Origin: Bifidobacterium pullorum subsp. saeculare
GTDB taxonomy: Bacteria; Actinomycetota; Actinomycetes; Actinomycetales; Bifidobacteriaceae
DNA length: 64,000 nt
Direction of reading: 5' to 3'
NCBI RefSeq assembly: GCF_016899725.1
Contig: NZ_JACLYU010000004.1
Location: 57,215 to 121,214 of the forward strand
Numbering within the stretch: position 1 is the first letter of the stretch; each line of letters opens with the position of its first letter. Positions 44,599-53,483 of this stretch are shown one piece after another. Position numbers and translations under genes: made by a program. The notes beneath the pieces were generated by a model. That model was not told the DNA's origin and ran no database searches. It saw nothing but the letters and a program-made list of their open reading frames with translations.

Positions 44599-45483
44599 TC
44601 ACTCCCGGTTTCCGAAGAGCTGGAGCAGGTAGAGGAACATGTTCACGAAGTCGAGGTAGAGGTTGAGCGCGCACAGGATGGAGACGCGCTGGATCATCTC
44701 GGGGCCCGCCTGCTCGTAGGCGGCGAAGATCCGCCGGGTCTGCTGGGCGTCGTACATCGTCATGCCGGCGAACAGCACCACGCCGGCGCCGGCGATGAGG
44801 CGCAGCGTCGTGTCGGAGGGCGCGACGAACATGAGCACAACCTGGGAGACGATGAGCACGACCAGGCCCACCATGAGCACGGGCCCGAACTTGGTCATGT
44901 CAAGCTTGGTGGTCAGGGAAAGCATGGTCAGGGCGAGGAAGAACACCGCGCAGATGGCGAGCACGCCCACGATGCTGGTCATCGTGTACGTCATGAAGAT
45001 GGTGCTCAGCGTGAAGCCCATGAGCGCCGCGTACACATAGAACATGATGCGGGCGGTGGCCGGGCGCATCTTCATCACGCGCACGCCGAGGACGACGGCG
45101 AGCGCCACCTGCGCCACGCACAGGCCGATCACGCCCAGGCCGCCGGTGGCGAGGATGAAGCGGTAGAGCAGGCCGGTGGCCTGGGTGAACAGGGCGACGC
45201 CGGCGGTGACGAGCAGGCCGATGGTCATCTCGCCATAGGCCTTGGTCACGGAGGTGTGGCGGGCGCGGGCGACCTGCTCGTAGGAGTAGGCGGCGGTCGT
45301 GGCGTAGGCGCCCGCCGCGCCGCCCTGGCCGGCGTAGGCGTACGGCTGCCCCTGCGTCGGGGCGGCGTTCCATTGGTACTGCGGCTGGCGGGAACCGTCC
45401 TGCCCGGGGTATCCGGTGTTCAGGCCGGGCGCCCCCTGGGGCTCGTACTGGCCGTTGCCGCGAGGTTGCTGACCGAATGTCAT
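44599..45483 (-). CDS. BAX inhibitor-1/YccA family membrane protein
   Basis: This 294-aa protein begins with about 75 residues rich in Gln, Gly, Pro and Tyr. Seven hydrophobic segments follow, from MTIGLLVTAGVALFTQATG to the C-terminus. The family-typical end, ALNLYLDFVNMFLYLLQLFGNR, includes the conserved Asp pair region. Members are pH-sensitive calcium-leak channels in other bacteria; the role here is unknown. The ATG at 45483 has AAAGGA upstream. It is divergent from the EamA gene. Confidence 0.9.
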   Translation of the reverse strand: MTFGQQPRGNGQYEPQGAPGLNTGYPGQDGSRQPQYQWNAAPTQGQPYAYAGQGGAAGAYATTAAYSYEQVARARHTSVTKAYGEMTIGLLVTAGVALFTQATGLLYRFILATGGLGVIGLCVAQVALAVVLGVRVMKMRPATARIMFYVYAALMGFTLSTIFMTYTMTSIVGVLAICAVFFLALTMLSLTTKLDMTKFGPVLMVGLVVLIVSQVVLMFVAPSDTTLRLIAGAGVVLFAGMTMYDAQQTRRIFAAYEQAGPEMIQRVSILCALNLYLDFVNMFLYLLQLFGNRE

Positions 45484-45568
45484 GGCGTGTCCTTTCGTCG
45501 GAGCCTGCCTTCCATCGTACGGGACAGACTGAAGGAACGCTAGGAATTGCGCCGTCAGCGGCCCCGGC

Positions 45569-45574
45569 TAGCGT
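45569..45574 (+). promoter_or_regulatory. -10 box of the EamA gene (leaderless)
   Basis: TAGCGT is followed by 7 nt and the ATG at 45582. Confidence 0.5.
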
Positions 45575-45581
45575 GAGGCAC

Positions 45582-46517
45582 ATGAAGGGAAGAGCGCTCA
45601 CCGGCTCGTTGTGCCTGCTGCTGACCGCCGGGATCTGGGGTTTCGCGTTCGTCTCGCAGGTGACGGGCATGGACGCCGTGTCGCCGTTGTTCTTCAATGC
45701 GCTGCGCTTCACGCTGGGCGCGGTCTCGCTGGTGCCGGTCCTCCTCGTGATGCGCCGGGCCGGGCGCGCCCATGGCCGTCCCGGGGCGCCGGCCGCGGGT
45801 CGGGCGCGCACGCTCGCCGTGGGCGCGCTGTGCGGGGTGCTGCTGTTCTCTGCGGCCACGCTGCAGCAGGTGGGCATCCTGTGGGGGCGTTCGGCGGGGC
45901 GGGCCGGTTTCATCACCGCGCTGTACATCGTGATCGTGCCGCTGCTGGGATTGTTCCTGCACCGGCGCGTCGGGGCGCTAACCGTGGTGAGCGTGGCCGT
46001 CGCGCTCACCGGCTTCTATCTGCTGTGCGTCACCGACGGCTTCGGCGCCATCGACCGGGGCGACCTGACCGTGCTGGCCTCGTCGGTGCTGTTCGCCGTG
46101 CACATCCTGGTCATCGACACCTTGGGCGCGCGCGTCGACCCGGTGCGGCTGTCGTTCGTGCAGTTCGCGGTCACGGCGGCGCTGAGTTGGGCGGGGACGC
46201 TGCTGGAGGGGTCGGTGGACTGGTCCGGCGCGGCCGCGGCCTGGCCCGCGGTGGTGTACGCCGGCGTGGGGTCGGTGGGCGTCGCCTACACGTTGCAGAC
46301 GGTCGGTCAGCGCTTCGTGCCGCCCACGCGCGCGGCCATGCTGCTGTCGTTGGAGTCGTTCTTCTCGGCGGTGGGCGGCGCGCTGCTGCTGGGCGAGACG
46401 ATGACGCCGCGCGGCTATGCCGGCTGCGCGCTCATCTTCGCCGGCACGCTGCTCGCCCAGGCGCCGAACCGGATCCCTTGGCCTTTGCGCCGCCGGCACG
46501 GCGCGCCCCAGGCCTGA
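45582..46517 (+). CDS. EamA/DMT-family transporter
   Basis: This 311-aa membrane protein has ten hydrophobic segments in two EamA repeats. The first begins LCLLLTAGIWGFAFVSQVTG with FFNALRFTLGAVSLVPVLL. The second contains TVLASSVLFAVHILVIDTLG and ends with SLESFFSAVGGALLLGETM. Such proteins usually export amino acids or related metabolites; the substrate is unknown. The ATG at 45582 is set by the leaderless promoter. It is convergent with the DUF262 gene. Confidence 0.9.
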   Translation: MKGRALTGSLCLLLTAGIWGFAFVSQVTGMDAVSPLFFNALRFTLGAVSLVPVLLVMRRAGRAHGRPGAPAAGRARTLAVGALCGVLLFSAATLQQVGILWGRSAGRAGFITALYIVIVPLLGLFLHRRVGALTVVSVAVALTGFYLLCVTDGFGAIDRGDLTVLASSVLFAVHILVIDTLGARVDPVRLSFVQFAVTAALSWAGTLLEGSVDWSGAAAAWPAVVYAGVGSVGVAYTLQTVGQRFVPPTRAAMLLSLESFFSAVGGALLLGETMTPRGYAGCALIFAGTLLAQAPNRIPWPLRRRHGAPQA

Positions 46518-46530
46518 GGTTTCCGGCGCG

Positions 46531-48657
46531 TCAGCGCAGCCTGAGGCGGTACGCCTTCCAGATGTCGGACAGGCTGCGCCCGTCGCTGGTGCGCTTCCAC
46601 ACGTCGAGGCCGGCGCTGCGGCCGCCCACGGCGCGGGCGGCCGCCGTGGGCGTGCCGTATTCGCTGCCGTCCTCCAGGCGCAGCCTGCCCTCCGGCGTCA
46701 CGGTCACCGTCCAGCGTTCGCCCTTGCGCGGCCGTTCCCACACCAGTGTCTCCCCGGGGATGAGCAGTCCGGCGGCGATCACCTGCGCGATCGTCACGCG
46801 TCCGGAGGTCGGGCGCCGCGCCGTGGTGCGCTGTGACAGATGCTCCTCGCTCAGCGCGGCGAGGTCCACGCGGTCGGCGTCATAGCGGATGTCCCAGAAG
46901 TCGGCCAGCAGGCGCACGGTCTCCTCCTGGCGCGCCTCGAGCGTGGCCGGCGTGAGTTCGGCGATGTCCTTGAGCCGGGCGGTCAGCGGGAACCGGCGCG
47001 AGCTGGCGGACATGAGCAGCCGGTCGCGCCGCGCGGCGTAGGTGGTGAGCTGGGCGAGCTGGCTCTCGTTGGCCTGGGTGAGCACCAGGTTGCCGATGCG
47101 GTCGGTCCACCGGTCGCGCTCCGCCTCGGGCCAGGCGGCGAACGGGCTGCCGGCCTTCACCCGTTCCGGCAGCAGCGGCAGCGCGTTGAGGCTGCGCGGC
47201 CGGATGATGCGCGCGCCTTCGCGCTGCTCGTTCGCACGGATGAGCAGCGCCCGTTTCAATGCCGGGTTCGTCTGCAGCTCGCCGCGCAGGTGCATGAGCG
47301 CGGCGCGCCGGTCCTCGTCGGTGATCGACAATCCGCCCGCCTGCGCGACCGTCAGGCCCTTGTCGAGCCCGCGGATCTCGCGGGAGGCACGGCGGCGGCG
47401 CGGCTGCGTGCCCTGTCGGTTGAGGCTGTCCACGCCGACCGCGCGTTCGAGCGCCCTGAGCAGCTCGAGCAGCCTGGCCACATCATGCAGTTCCAGCGGC
47501 TCGCCCGCCGCAGCGGGAGCCGCCGAATCCTGGGCCGGCGCGCCCGCGGCGTGGGAGCCGGAGCGTGCGAAGACCATCGCCTCCGGCGAACCGAGGTTGC
47601 GGATCGAATGCACCAGCGCCCACATGGCCACCGGCTTCCATTCGGTGGACTGATAGTCATCCAACGCGACCAGCCAGCCGACCACGTCGTCCGGCAGCGT
47701 GGTCTGCGTGGGCGCCGCGATCATCTGCCATGCGCGGGCGTAGGGCGCCAGCACATCATCGACGAACGCCGCCGCCTGCCCCGCGGCCAGGCGGGGTTCC
47801 AGCACGTCGCCGAGGAAATCGGCGAGCACCTGCAGGCACATCGGCTTGTACGCCAGGATCAGATGCAGGCTCTCGAAGAACTCCTCGAGGCGCTGCGGGT
47901 CGTCGCCGAGCGGATCCATGATGGCGTCCCACCGCGCCGCGTAGAGGTCGCGCGTCTGCTCGGGCAGCGCCGCCACGGTTTTCGCCTTGAACACGTCCGA
48001 GGCGGTCAGGGGCACGCCGCGCATGTTCATCACGTCGAAGATGCGGTGCGCGCCGGCCAGGTCGTCGGTGGTGACGATCACCACCATCACGCGCCGCACC
48101 AGATAGGCGGCGAAGTCATGCCGGTGCGCCGCGTCCATGGCCGCGAGCAGGTCGTACGCCTCGCGCGCGTTGCGTGCGATGTTGCGCTGCGCGTTGGAGT
48201 CGAAGTCCTCCTCGCGAAGGTCGAACAGCGCCTCCAGGCTGCCTTCCTGCACCGAGGAGCGGAAGAACGCGGCGTCCCGGTCGCGCAGGGTGAGCCGCGG
48301 CTCGGCGACGATGCCGCGCAGCTTGTCCCCCTGCTCCAGCAGCAGGGCGTTGAGTCCGGCCGCCAGCTCGGGGTCGTCCTCGAGGTCGCGCAGCGCGGCG
48401 AAGACGATGGACAGGGAGACGAGACGCTGCTGGCCGTCGATCACCTGATACTGCGAGCCGTGCCCGCGCACCAGGATCAGGCTGCCGAGGAAATACGCGC
48501 CGTGCGGATCGGCCGCGCAGGCGTCGTCCACATCCTCCACCAGCTGGCGGATGTTGTCCTGGCGCCAGGTGTAGGCGCGCTGGAACGAGGGGATGACGAA
48601 GCGGTAATCCGAGGTGAAAATCTTCTCGAGCGGTTTCTCCGTCGCGGTGATCGCCAT
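46531..48657 (-). CDS. DUF262 restriction-like protein with C-terminal RAMA-type domain
   Basis: This 708-aa protein has an N-terminal DUF262 (GmrS/ParB-like NTPase) domain: FVIPSFQRAYTWRQDNIRQL, then YQVIDGQQRLVSLSIVFAAL. A middle region resembles DUF1524 (WTDRIGNLVLTQANESQLAQ), but the expected EHIXP histidine motif appears as RIIRPRS, so the HNH centre may be missing. The C-terminus (about 610-708) matches the RAMA modification-reader pattern: GLLIPGETLVWERP, then EYGTPTAAARAVGG and GRSLSDIWKAYRL. DUF262-DUF1524 proteins include type IV modification-dependent restriction enzymes. It lies alone beside a GNAT gene and an IS. Confidence 0.8.
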   Translation of the reverse strand: MAITATEKPLEKIFTSDYRFVIPSFQRAYTWRQDNIRQLVEDVDDACAADPHGAYFLGSLILVRGHGSQYQVIDGQQRLVSLSIVFAALRDLEDDPELAAGLNALLLEQGDKLRGIVAEPRLTLRDRDAAFFRSSVQEGSLEALFDLREEDFDSNAQRNIARNAREAYDLLAAMDAAHRHDFAAYLVRRVMVVIVTTDDLAGAHRIFDVMNMRGVPLTASDVFKAKTVAALPEQTRDLYAARWDAIMDPLGDDPQRLEEFFESLHLILAYKPMCLQVLADFLGDVLEPRLAAGQAAAFVDDVLAPYARAWQMIAAPTQTTLPDDVVGWLVALDDYQSTEWKPVAMWALVHSIRNLGSPEAMVFARSGSHAAGAPAQDSAAPAAAGEPLELHDVARLLELLRALERAVGVDSLNRQGTQPRRRRASREIRGLDKGLTVAQAGGLSITDEDRRAALMHLRGELQTNPALKRALLIRANEQREGARIIRPRSLNALPLLPERVKAGSPFAAWPEAERDRWTDRIGNLVLTQANESQLAQLTTYAARRDRLLMSASSRRFPLTARLKDIAELTPATLEARQEETVRLLADFWDIRYDADRVDLAALSEEHLSQRTTARRPTSGRVTIAQVIAAGLLIPGETLVWERPRKGERWTVTVTPEGRLRLEDGSEYGTPTAAARAVGGRSAGLDVWKRTSDGRSLSDIWKAYRLRLR

Positions 48658-48725
48658 GCGCGTCTCCTTCGTCTGTGGGCCTGCGACGATTCTAGCCGGC
48701 CCAGGCGCGGGAGGCGCCGACGGGT

Positions 48726-48741
48726 CCGCCGCCTTCGGCGG
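48726..48741 (-). terminator. Short hairpin after the GNAT gene
   Basis: A 6-bp stem CCGCCG/CGGCGG with loop CCTT lies just after the GNAT stop codon and before the DUF262 gene. Confidence 0.45.
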
Positions 48742-48751
48742 GCGGGCGCCG

Positions 48752-49234
48752 TCAGGCGAGCGTCATCTCGAACTCCCGCGAAGTGGCGTCGTGGCAGCGG
48801 CCGCTGTCACGGAAGCCCAGGCGCTGGCAGAACGCGATGGCGCTGGTGTTGGCATGGTGCACGCGGGTGGCGAGCCGTCCGTCGCCGAGCATGCCGGAGC
48901 AGGCGTCGAACAGCGCGCGGCCCACGCCCCTGCGGCGGTAGTCCTCGTCCACCACCAGGTCGGTGAGCTCCGCGGAGCCGGGACCGCCGTCATGGGAAGG
49001 GCTCAGGCGCAGCTCGCTGTAGCCGATGACGCGCCCGTCCGCGCCGTCGCCGTCGAGCGCCACCATCGTCAGGCGGTCGGGCTGCTCGTACTGGCGGCGG
49101 GCCATGTGCACCGCCCGCTCATGGGTGAGTTCGGGGGTGGCCGCGCCATGGTGTGCAATCGTTTGCTTCGTGGCGTGCGCGTGGATGCGTACCTTCTGGT
49201 CGAACCACCTCGGTTCGATGGGAACGATAATCAT
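48752..49234 (-). CDS. GNAT-family N-acetyltransferase
   Basis: This 160-aa protein has the GNAT acetyl-CoA-binding motif in VVDEDYRRRGVGRALFDAC and the typical NTSAIAFCQRLGFRDSGR after it. Substrate is unknown. The ATG at 49234 follows GGAAAGGAGAGACGACC. The ISL3 copy lies 88 bp upstream of the start, so the native promoter may be partly displaced. An open frame joins it to an alternative frame of the transposase, but this is not a real fusion. Confidence 0.85.
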   Translation of the reverse strand: MIIVPIEPRWFDQKVRIHAHATKQTIAHHGAATPELTHERAVHMARRQYEQPDRLTMVALDGDGADGRVIGYSELRLSPSHDGGPGSAELTDLVVDEDYRRRGVGRALFDACSGMLGDGRLATRVHHANTSAIAFCQRLGFRDSGRCHDATSREFEMTLA

Positions 49235-49322
49235 GGTCGTCTCTCCTTTCCAACGGCGTCGTTGGCCTCTGCCGACCTTGGGCGGACCCCCATCCTCGGG
49301 ACCGCCAACGTATTCAAAAAAT

Positions 49323-50654
49323 GGCCTTTCGCTGTTTGGTGTGGGTGGGTCTGTCAGGTGGTGACGGTGCTGAGGTCGAGTTTGCCGCAGGTCAGGTAGA
49401 TCATGGTGCTGAAGTAGCCCATGTTCTTGAATCCGCGGGCTCGGGTCTTGACGTTCTGGATGACGCTGTTGAGTCCTTCGAGGATCGCGTTGGTGTAGGG
49501 GTGGTCGAAGTAGGCGAGGATGTCCCGCCAGTGGCGGCGTATCTGGCGGGCGAACTCTTTCATGGGTTCGAGTCGGGGGCGCGTCATCCACGAGCACAGA
49601 CGCTTGAGGGCCGTCTCGGCCTCGGCTCGATCGGCGCTGGTGTCGTAGATGTCCTGGAGGGTCTCGCGCATCTGACAGGCGCGTCCGGTTTTCAATCGTC
49701 GCCGTTGCGGGCTGCGCTTGGTTTCCAATTGCAGGCTGGTCAGGTTCGATTCGTTCCTCGACCACAGGTACTTGGTCCGCTTGAGCAGCGCGTTGCCGCG
49801 GGCCTCCTGTTTGCGGACCTTGTCGACGGCCTCGTTGGCGTGTTTGATCACGTGGAACTTGTCGATGATTCTCGCCGCGTTGGGCAGCCGCTCGCGGATG
49901 CCCTTGGCGAACCCCAGGCTCATGTCGCAGGTAACCAGACGCACCCGGTCGGGATCGCCGTTGTGGTCCATGAAATCCCGCGCGAACCGTTTGATCGTGG
50001 TCGAGTCCTTGCCCGGGACCACGCAGATTACGTTGCGCTCCACCAGGTCGGCGACCACGGTGATGTACCGGTGGCCCTTCCGGCTGGTCTCGTCGATGCC
50101 TATGGCCTCCACGCCCGTGTAGTCCTCGTAAAGCCTCGCCTCGTCCACGTAATGGCGGATGAACCGCCACAGGCGGGTGTCATGTTCGCCGACCTGCTCG
50201 GCGATGTCCGCGACCGGCTGGCTTTTGGCCAGCTCCACGACCATCGCCTCGAACAGGAGCGTGAACCCGCTTCCCGGCCTCGCCCACGGCACCGGGACCG
50301 CGTGCACGCCGTGGGCGGGGCACGTCACGCGCGGCACGCCCGCGTGAATGAACGCCTTGTACTGGAAGAAGTTCAGATGCCGCCACACGCGCTCCCTCGC
50401 GTCATGCACCGGACACGCGGCCTCGCCGCACCCCGGTTCCGGGCAGGGGAACCGCGAACCCGCCGCGAACCCGATCGCGATATGCAGTTCCCGTCTGCCG
50501 TCCTCCTCGTCACGGAACTCCACGCCCGACACCCTCCACGGGTCAGGCAGTTGCAGGGCGGCGGTGAACAACGACGTGGTATCCATACCCCCAAACTACC
50601 CGACCAGCACCACCACCCCCCGACCCACTCACCCACACCAAACAGCGAAAGGCC
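49323..50654 (-). mobile_element. ISL3-family insertion sequence, copy 1
   Basis: The element is 1332 bp. Terminal inverted repeats begin GGCCTTTCGCTGTTTGGTGT at both ends, and about 25 bp match. One transposase gene fills most of it. No direct repeat of 8 bp is seen at its two ends. Confidence 0.93.
49354..50586 (-). CDS. ISL3-family transposase (copy 1)
   Basis: This 410-aa DDE transposase has an N-terminal Cys/His zinc-finger region (CPEPGCGEAACPVHD and VTCPAHG) and a helix-turn-helix stretch. The catalytic segments are AIGIDETSRKGHRYITVVA, RLVTCDMSLGFAKGIRERLP and the Glu in TNAILEGLNSVIQNVKTRA. These match ISL3-type elements. The frame is intact and full length, so it may be active. It differs from copy 2 at three residues that I can see: Lys/Arg in the KFHVI segment, Ser/Gly in SNLT and Pro/Ser in SWMTR. 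Confidence 0.95.
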   Translation of the reverse strand: MDTTSLFTAALQLPDPWRVSGVEFRDEEDGRRELHIAIGFAAGSRFPCPEPGCGEAACPVHDARERVWRHLNFFQYKAFIHAGVPRVTCPAHGVHAVPVPWARPGSGFTLLFEAMVVELAKSQPVADIAEQVGEHDTRLWRFIRHYVDEARLYEDYTGVEAIGIDETSRKGHRYITVVADLVERNVICVVPGKDSTTIKRFARDFMDHNGDPDRVRLVTCDMSLGFAKGIRERLPNAARIIDKFHVIKHANEAVDKVRKQEARGNALLKRTKYLWSRNESNLTSLQLETKRSPQRRRLKTGRACQMRETLQDIYDTSADRAEAETALKRLCSWMTRPRLEPMKEFARQIRRHWRDILAYFDHPYTNAILEGLNSVIQNVKTRARGFKNMGYFSTMIYLTCGKLDLSTVTT

Positions 50655-50657
50655 TTT

Positions 50658-50685
50658 TTGTATGTAATAAGTTTGCGTGTAATAT
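50658..50685 (+). promoter_or_regulatory. Promoter of the island operon
   Basis: TTGTAT (50658-50663), a 16-bp spacer and TAATAT (50680-50685) precede the Hsp70 gene. The -35 box begins three bases from the IS end. The transcript would have a leader of about 25-30 nt. Confidence 0.65.
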
Positions 50686-50719
50686 TTCGACTGTCAGTGA
50701 ACAAATGAAAGGGGTTCCC

Positions 50720-52276
50720 GTGGGACGTGCAGTCGGCATTGACCTCGGTACTACCTACTCCGTGGTTGCAGTACTAGATGCCGCGGGGGGGGGTGTCGTA
50801 TTACAGAATTCTGAGGGAGAGAACACGACTCCTTCAGTAGTATTCTTCTCGACTTCGGATGGCAAGGACGAGCCCGTAGTCGGAACTATGGCAAAGCATA
50901 TGGCTGCTACGTCTCCAGACGATGTGGTTCAGTTCGTCAAGAGGCACATGGGTGACCCGAACTGGCGATTTGATTCCTCATCAGGTCAGTCATACACGGC
51001 GGAGGAAGTCTCCGCAATCATTCTTAAGCGACTGAAGCAGGATGCCGAGCTTGCATTGGGCGAGCCGGTTACTGATGCCGTTATCACTGTTCCTGCCTAT
51101 TTCGATGATGCGCGGCGTACTGCGACGAAGCAGGCAGGTAAGATGGCCGGCTTCAATGTCATGCGTGTGCTGAACGAGCCCACGGCAGCCGCTATCTCCT
51201 ATGGATTGGACGACGAGAAAAACGGTACCATTCTTGTCTATGATCTGGGCGGCGGCACATTTGATGTGACGGCGCTGCGTGTCAAGGATCTGAACTTCGA
51301 GGTGCTTGGCACCGATGGTGATCGTAATCTGGGCGGCTTTGATTTCGACAATGCGTTGATGAAGCTGATCGCCGATGACGTTGCTAAGCAGGGTGGCGAA
51401 GGCCTGCTCAATGATTATGAGGCGACCGCCGATCTGCGAGAAAAAGCTGAGATGGCTAAGCGCTCGCTGAGCAATGTTGCTAAAACCAATGTGTTCATTA
51501 CCTTCCAAGGCAAGAACTACAAAGTCTCTGTCAGTCGAAAAGACTTCGAAAAGGCCACCGGATCGTTGCTGAATCGCACACGCGAATTGGTTGAGGATGT
51601 TCTTGACGAGACCAATCTGACGTGGGATGGTATCGACTATGTGCTGCTGATCGGTGGCTCCACCCGTATGCCTATGGTGCGGGAAATGGTTGAGAAAATA
51701 TCAGGCAAAACCCCGGAGACCAATGTCAACCCGGATGAGGCAGTTGCCTTGGGCGCATCCATCCAGGCGGCTCTTGAAGTTGCGAATGGCTCCGGTTCCG
51801 TAGATGTTGACGACAGTAACACCCCCGTGGTGCCGGCTGCAGGCAAGGACATCGTTATTCAGGATGTCACGTCTCAGGCCTTGGGTACGTTGACCTACAA
51901 TCCTGAGACTGATACCGAACGTAACACGGTGGTTATTCCGCGTAATGCTAAAATTCCGGGATCGTATTCAGAGGAATTCTCGACGGTATCGGACAACCAG
52001 ACTGAGATCCGTGTTCAGGTCACTCAGGGTGATGATCCTGATCCGCAGTTCGTGGTCATTTTGGGCGAAAGCACGTTGCGTATTCCCCCGTATCCCAAGC
52101 ATTCGCCGATTCGTGTCACCTACCATTACGACATTGATCAGACGGTGCAGATTGAGGTGACCGATCTGGTGAGCAATCAGTCGCTCGGTACATTCGAAAT
52201 CGATCGAGCCGCCAACCTGAACGAGGAGCAGGTTGCCGCCGCCACCGACAAGATTGGCAATATGACGGTCGAATAG
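50720..52276 (+). CDS. Truncated Hsp70 (DnaK-like) chaperone lacking the lid
   Basis: This 518-aa Hsp70 is about 100 residues shorter than DnaK. The ATPase domain is complete: phosphate-1 loop GIDLGTTYS (6-14), DLGGGTFD (175-182) and adenosine motif IGGSTRMPMV (311-320). The interdomain linker is IVIQDVT instead of VLLLDVT. The beta-sandwich substrate domain runs to about 495, and the protein ends soon after with almost no alpha-helical lid. I chose the GTG at 50720 (MGRAVGIDLG) because AAAGGGG lies five bases upstream and DnaK starts the same way; ATG 50705 is also in frame. It heads the island operon. Confidence 0.9.
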   Translation: MGRAVGIDLGTTYSVVAVLDAAGGGVVLQNSEGENTTPSVVFFSTSDGKDEPVVGTMAKHMAATSPDDVVQFVKRHMGDPNWRFDSSSGQSYTAEEVSAIILKRLKQDAELALGEPVTDAVITVPAYFDDARRTATKQAGKMAGFNVMRVLNEPTAAAISYGLDDEKNGTILVYDLGGGTFDVTALRVKDLNFEVLGTDGDRNLGGFDFDNALMKLIADDVAKQGGEGLLNDYEATADLREKAEMAKRSLSNVAKTNVFITFQGKNYKVSVSRKDFEKATGSLLNRTRELVEDVLDETNLTWDGIDYVLLIGGSTRMPMVREMVEKISGKTPETNVNPDEAVALGASIQAALEVANGSGSVDVDDSNTPVVPAAGKDIVIQDVTSQALGTLTYNPETDTERNTVVIPRNAKIPGSYSEEFSTVSDNQTEIRVQVTQGDDPDPQFVVILGESTLRIPPYPKHSPIRVTYHYDIDQTVQIEVTDLVSNQSLGTFEIDRAANLNEEQVAAATDKIGNMTVE

Positions 52277-52349
52277 CGCGGTTATTCATCCGAACAGTCA
52301 ATAGACTGTCCATTCATTATTAGAGTAATAGAACAAGAGGGGGGCCATT

Positions 52350-53483
52350 GTGGCTTTCGTGAATTATTATGAGCTGCTGAATATCCAGCAGACCGCCGAT
52401 GAAGAAACTATCCGACAGGCGATCCGCACCACTCGAAAGCGTTTCCGCCAGCTGGAGGGCTCTCCGGATCTTGACCAGCGCAGCATGGCTGAAAAGAAGA
52501 TCGCCCAAATCGCTGAAGCGGAGAAGACCCTGCTTGATGCCGCAGCACGTCAGCAGTATGACGCGGGATTCTCTCAGCAGGCCGCTGCTGCTCAGCAGGC
52601 CGCTGCTGCTCAGCAGGCCACTACCGGTGATTTGCTGGATGACGCACGCCAGTATTACCGCAATGGTGATATTCGTAATGCTATGTATGCAGCCAAGGAA
52701 GCCACTCAGGTTCACCGTGAAGATCCGGATGCATGGTACTTGCGGGCCAACATCGATGTCGAAGCAGGCGATTATGGCGATGCTAATTTCTCGGTGAATC
52801 AGGCGCTGAAGTTCGCTCCCGACGCACCGAAGCTGTATGGTCTGCTGGGTGAGATCGCCGATGCTGAGAAACGCTACGGGGATGCAGAACAGTCCTTCCG
52901 CAAGGCCGCTGACCTTGATCCGCAGAATGGCTACTATGTGGGCCGAATCGCTTGGGCATTGATGGACCAGCGGAAGAATGATGATTCCCTCAACCTCATT
53001 CGTCAGGCCAGCAAGTCCTTCCCGGGCGATGAGTATGTGAAGCGAACCCACATCAATCTGCTGCTCACGGATATTTCATGGAATCAGAGCAATAACGCTG
53101 ATGCCACGGTGTTCTTCTACTCGAATCCGAAGCAGGTGCAGCTCGGTAAGGACCGTCTGCTTGAGATTGACTCTCTCGGTGCTATCAATGATCCTGAGCT
53201 GAAGGCCAATGTGGAGAAGGAACGTGCATCCGTGATGGCTGCTGCCGCTCGCAAGTTCCGTTGGCCCGGTGTGGGTTATCTGGCCGGTCGTGTGGTGCTG
53301 TGGTTTGTGATCTTCTTCATTATTGGCCTGGTCTTCAGCGGGAGCGAGGGTGTCGCAATGCTTGGCATCCTTGTCGAAACTGGTGTTATCGGCTACTTCG
53401 CTTACATCAAGATGTTCCCCTATGGCTGGATGGTTAATAAGGAACTCGGCGGTGAAGCTTCCACGAAGACTGGTCTGCAATGA
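52350..53483 (+). CDS. J-domain-like protein without HPD, with TPR repeats and two membrane helices
   Basis: This is a 377-aa protein. Residues 5-72 have the layout of a J-domain (NYYELLNIQQTADEETIRQA at the start, LLDAAARQQYDAGF at the end), but the loop that should carry HPD reads RFRQLEG. A Gln/Ala repeat follows (74-91), encoded by an 18-bp repeat. About four TPR units fill 94-240, for example YYRNGDIRNAMYAAKEATQV and AEQSFRKAADLDPQNGYY. Two hydrophobic helices lie near 313-331 and 333-353, so it should be membrane bound. The start is GTG 52350 after AGAGGGGGG. Its stop overlaps the next gene. Confidence 0.82.
   Translation: MAFVNYYELLNIQQTADEETIRQAIRTTRKRFRQLEGSPDLDQRSMAEKKIAQIAEAEKTLLDAAARQQYDAGFSQQAAAAQQAAAAQQATTGDLLDDARQYYRNGDIRNAMYAAKEATQVHREDPDAWYLRANIDVEAGDYGDANFSVNQALKFAPDAPKLYGLLGEIADAEKRYGDAEQSFRKAADLDPQNGYYVGRIAWALMDQRKNDDSLNLIRQASKSFPGDEYVKRTHINLLLTDISWNQSNNADATVFFYSNPKQVQLGKDRLLEIDSLGAINDPELKANVEKERASVMAAAARKFRWPGVGYLAGRVVLWFVIFFIIGLVFSGSEGVAMLGILVETGVIGYFAYIKMFPYGWMVNKELGGEASTKTGLQ

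Noticed and set aside
49208..49226. TCGAAC...GGTTCGA resembling an SOS box in the GNAT gene
   Set aside because: The spacing between GAAC and GTTC is seven bases instead of four, and it lies inside coding sequence.
48752..50170. Apparent fusion of a basic protein to the GNAT domain
   Set aside because: The N-terminal part is a second frame of the transposase that happens to stay open across the IS end; the GNAT gene has its own ribosome-binding site and ATG.
50348..50719. N-terminal extension of the Hsp70 frame into the IS
   Set aside because: It is antisense to the transposase; the DnaK-like start and ribosome-binding site are at 50720.
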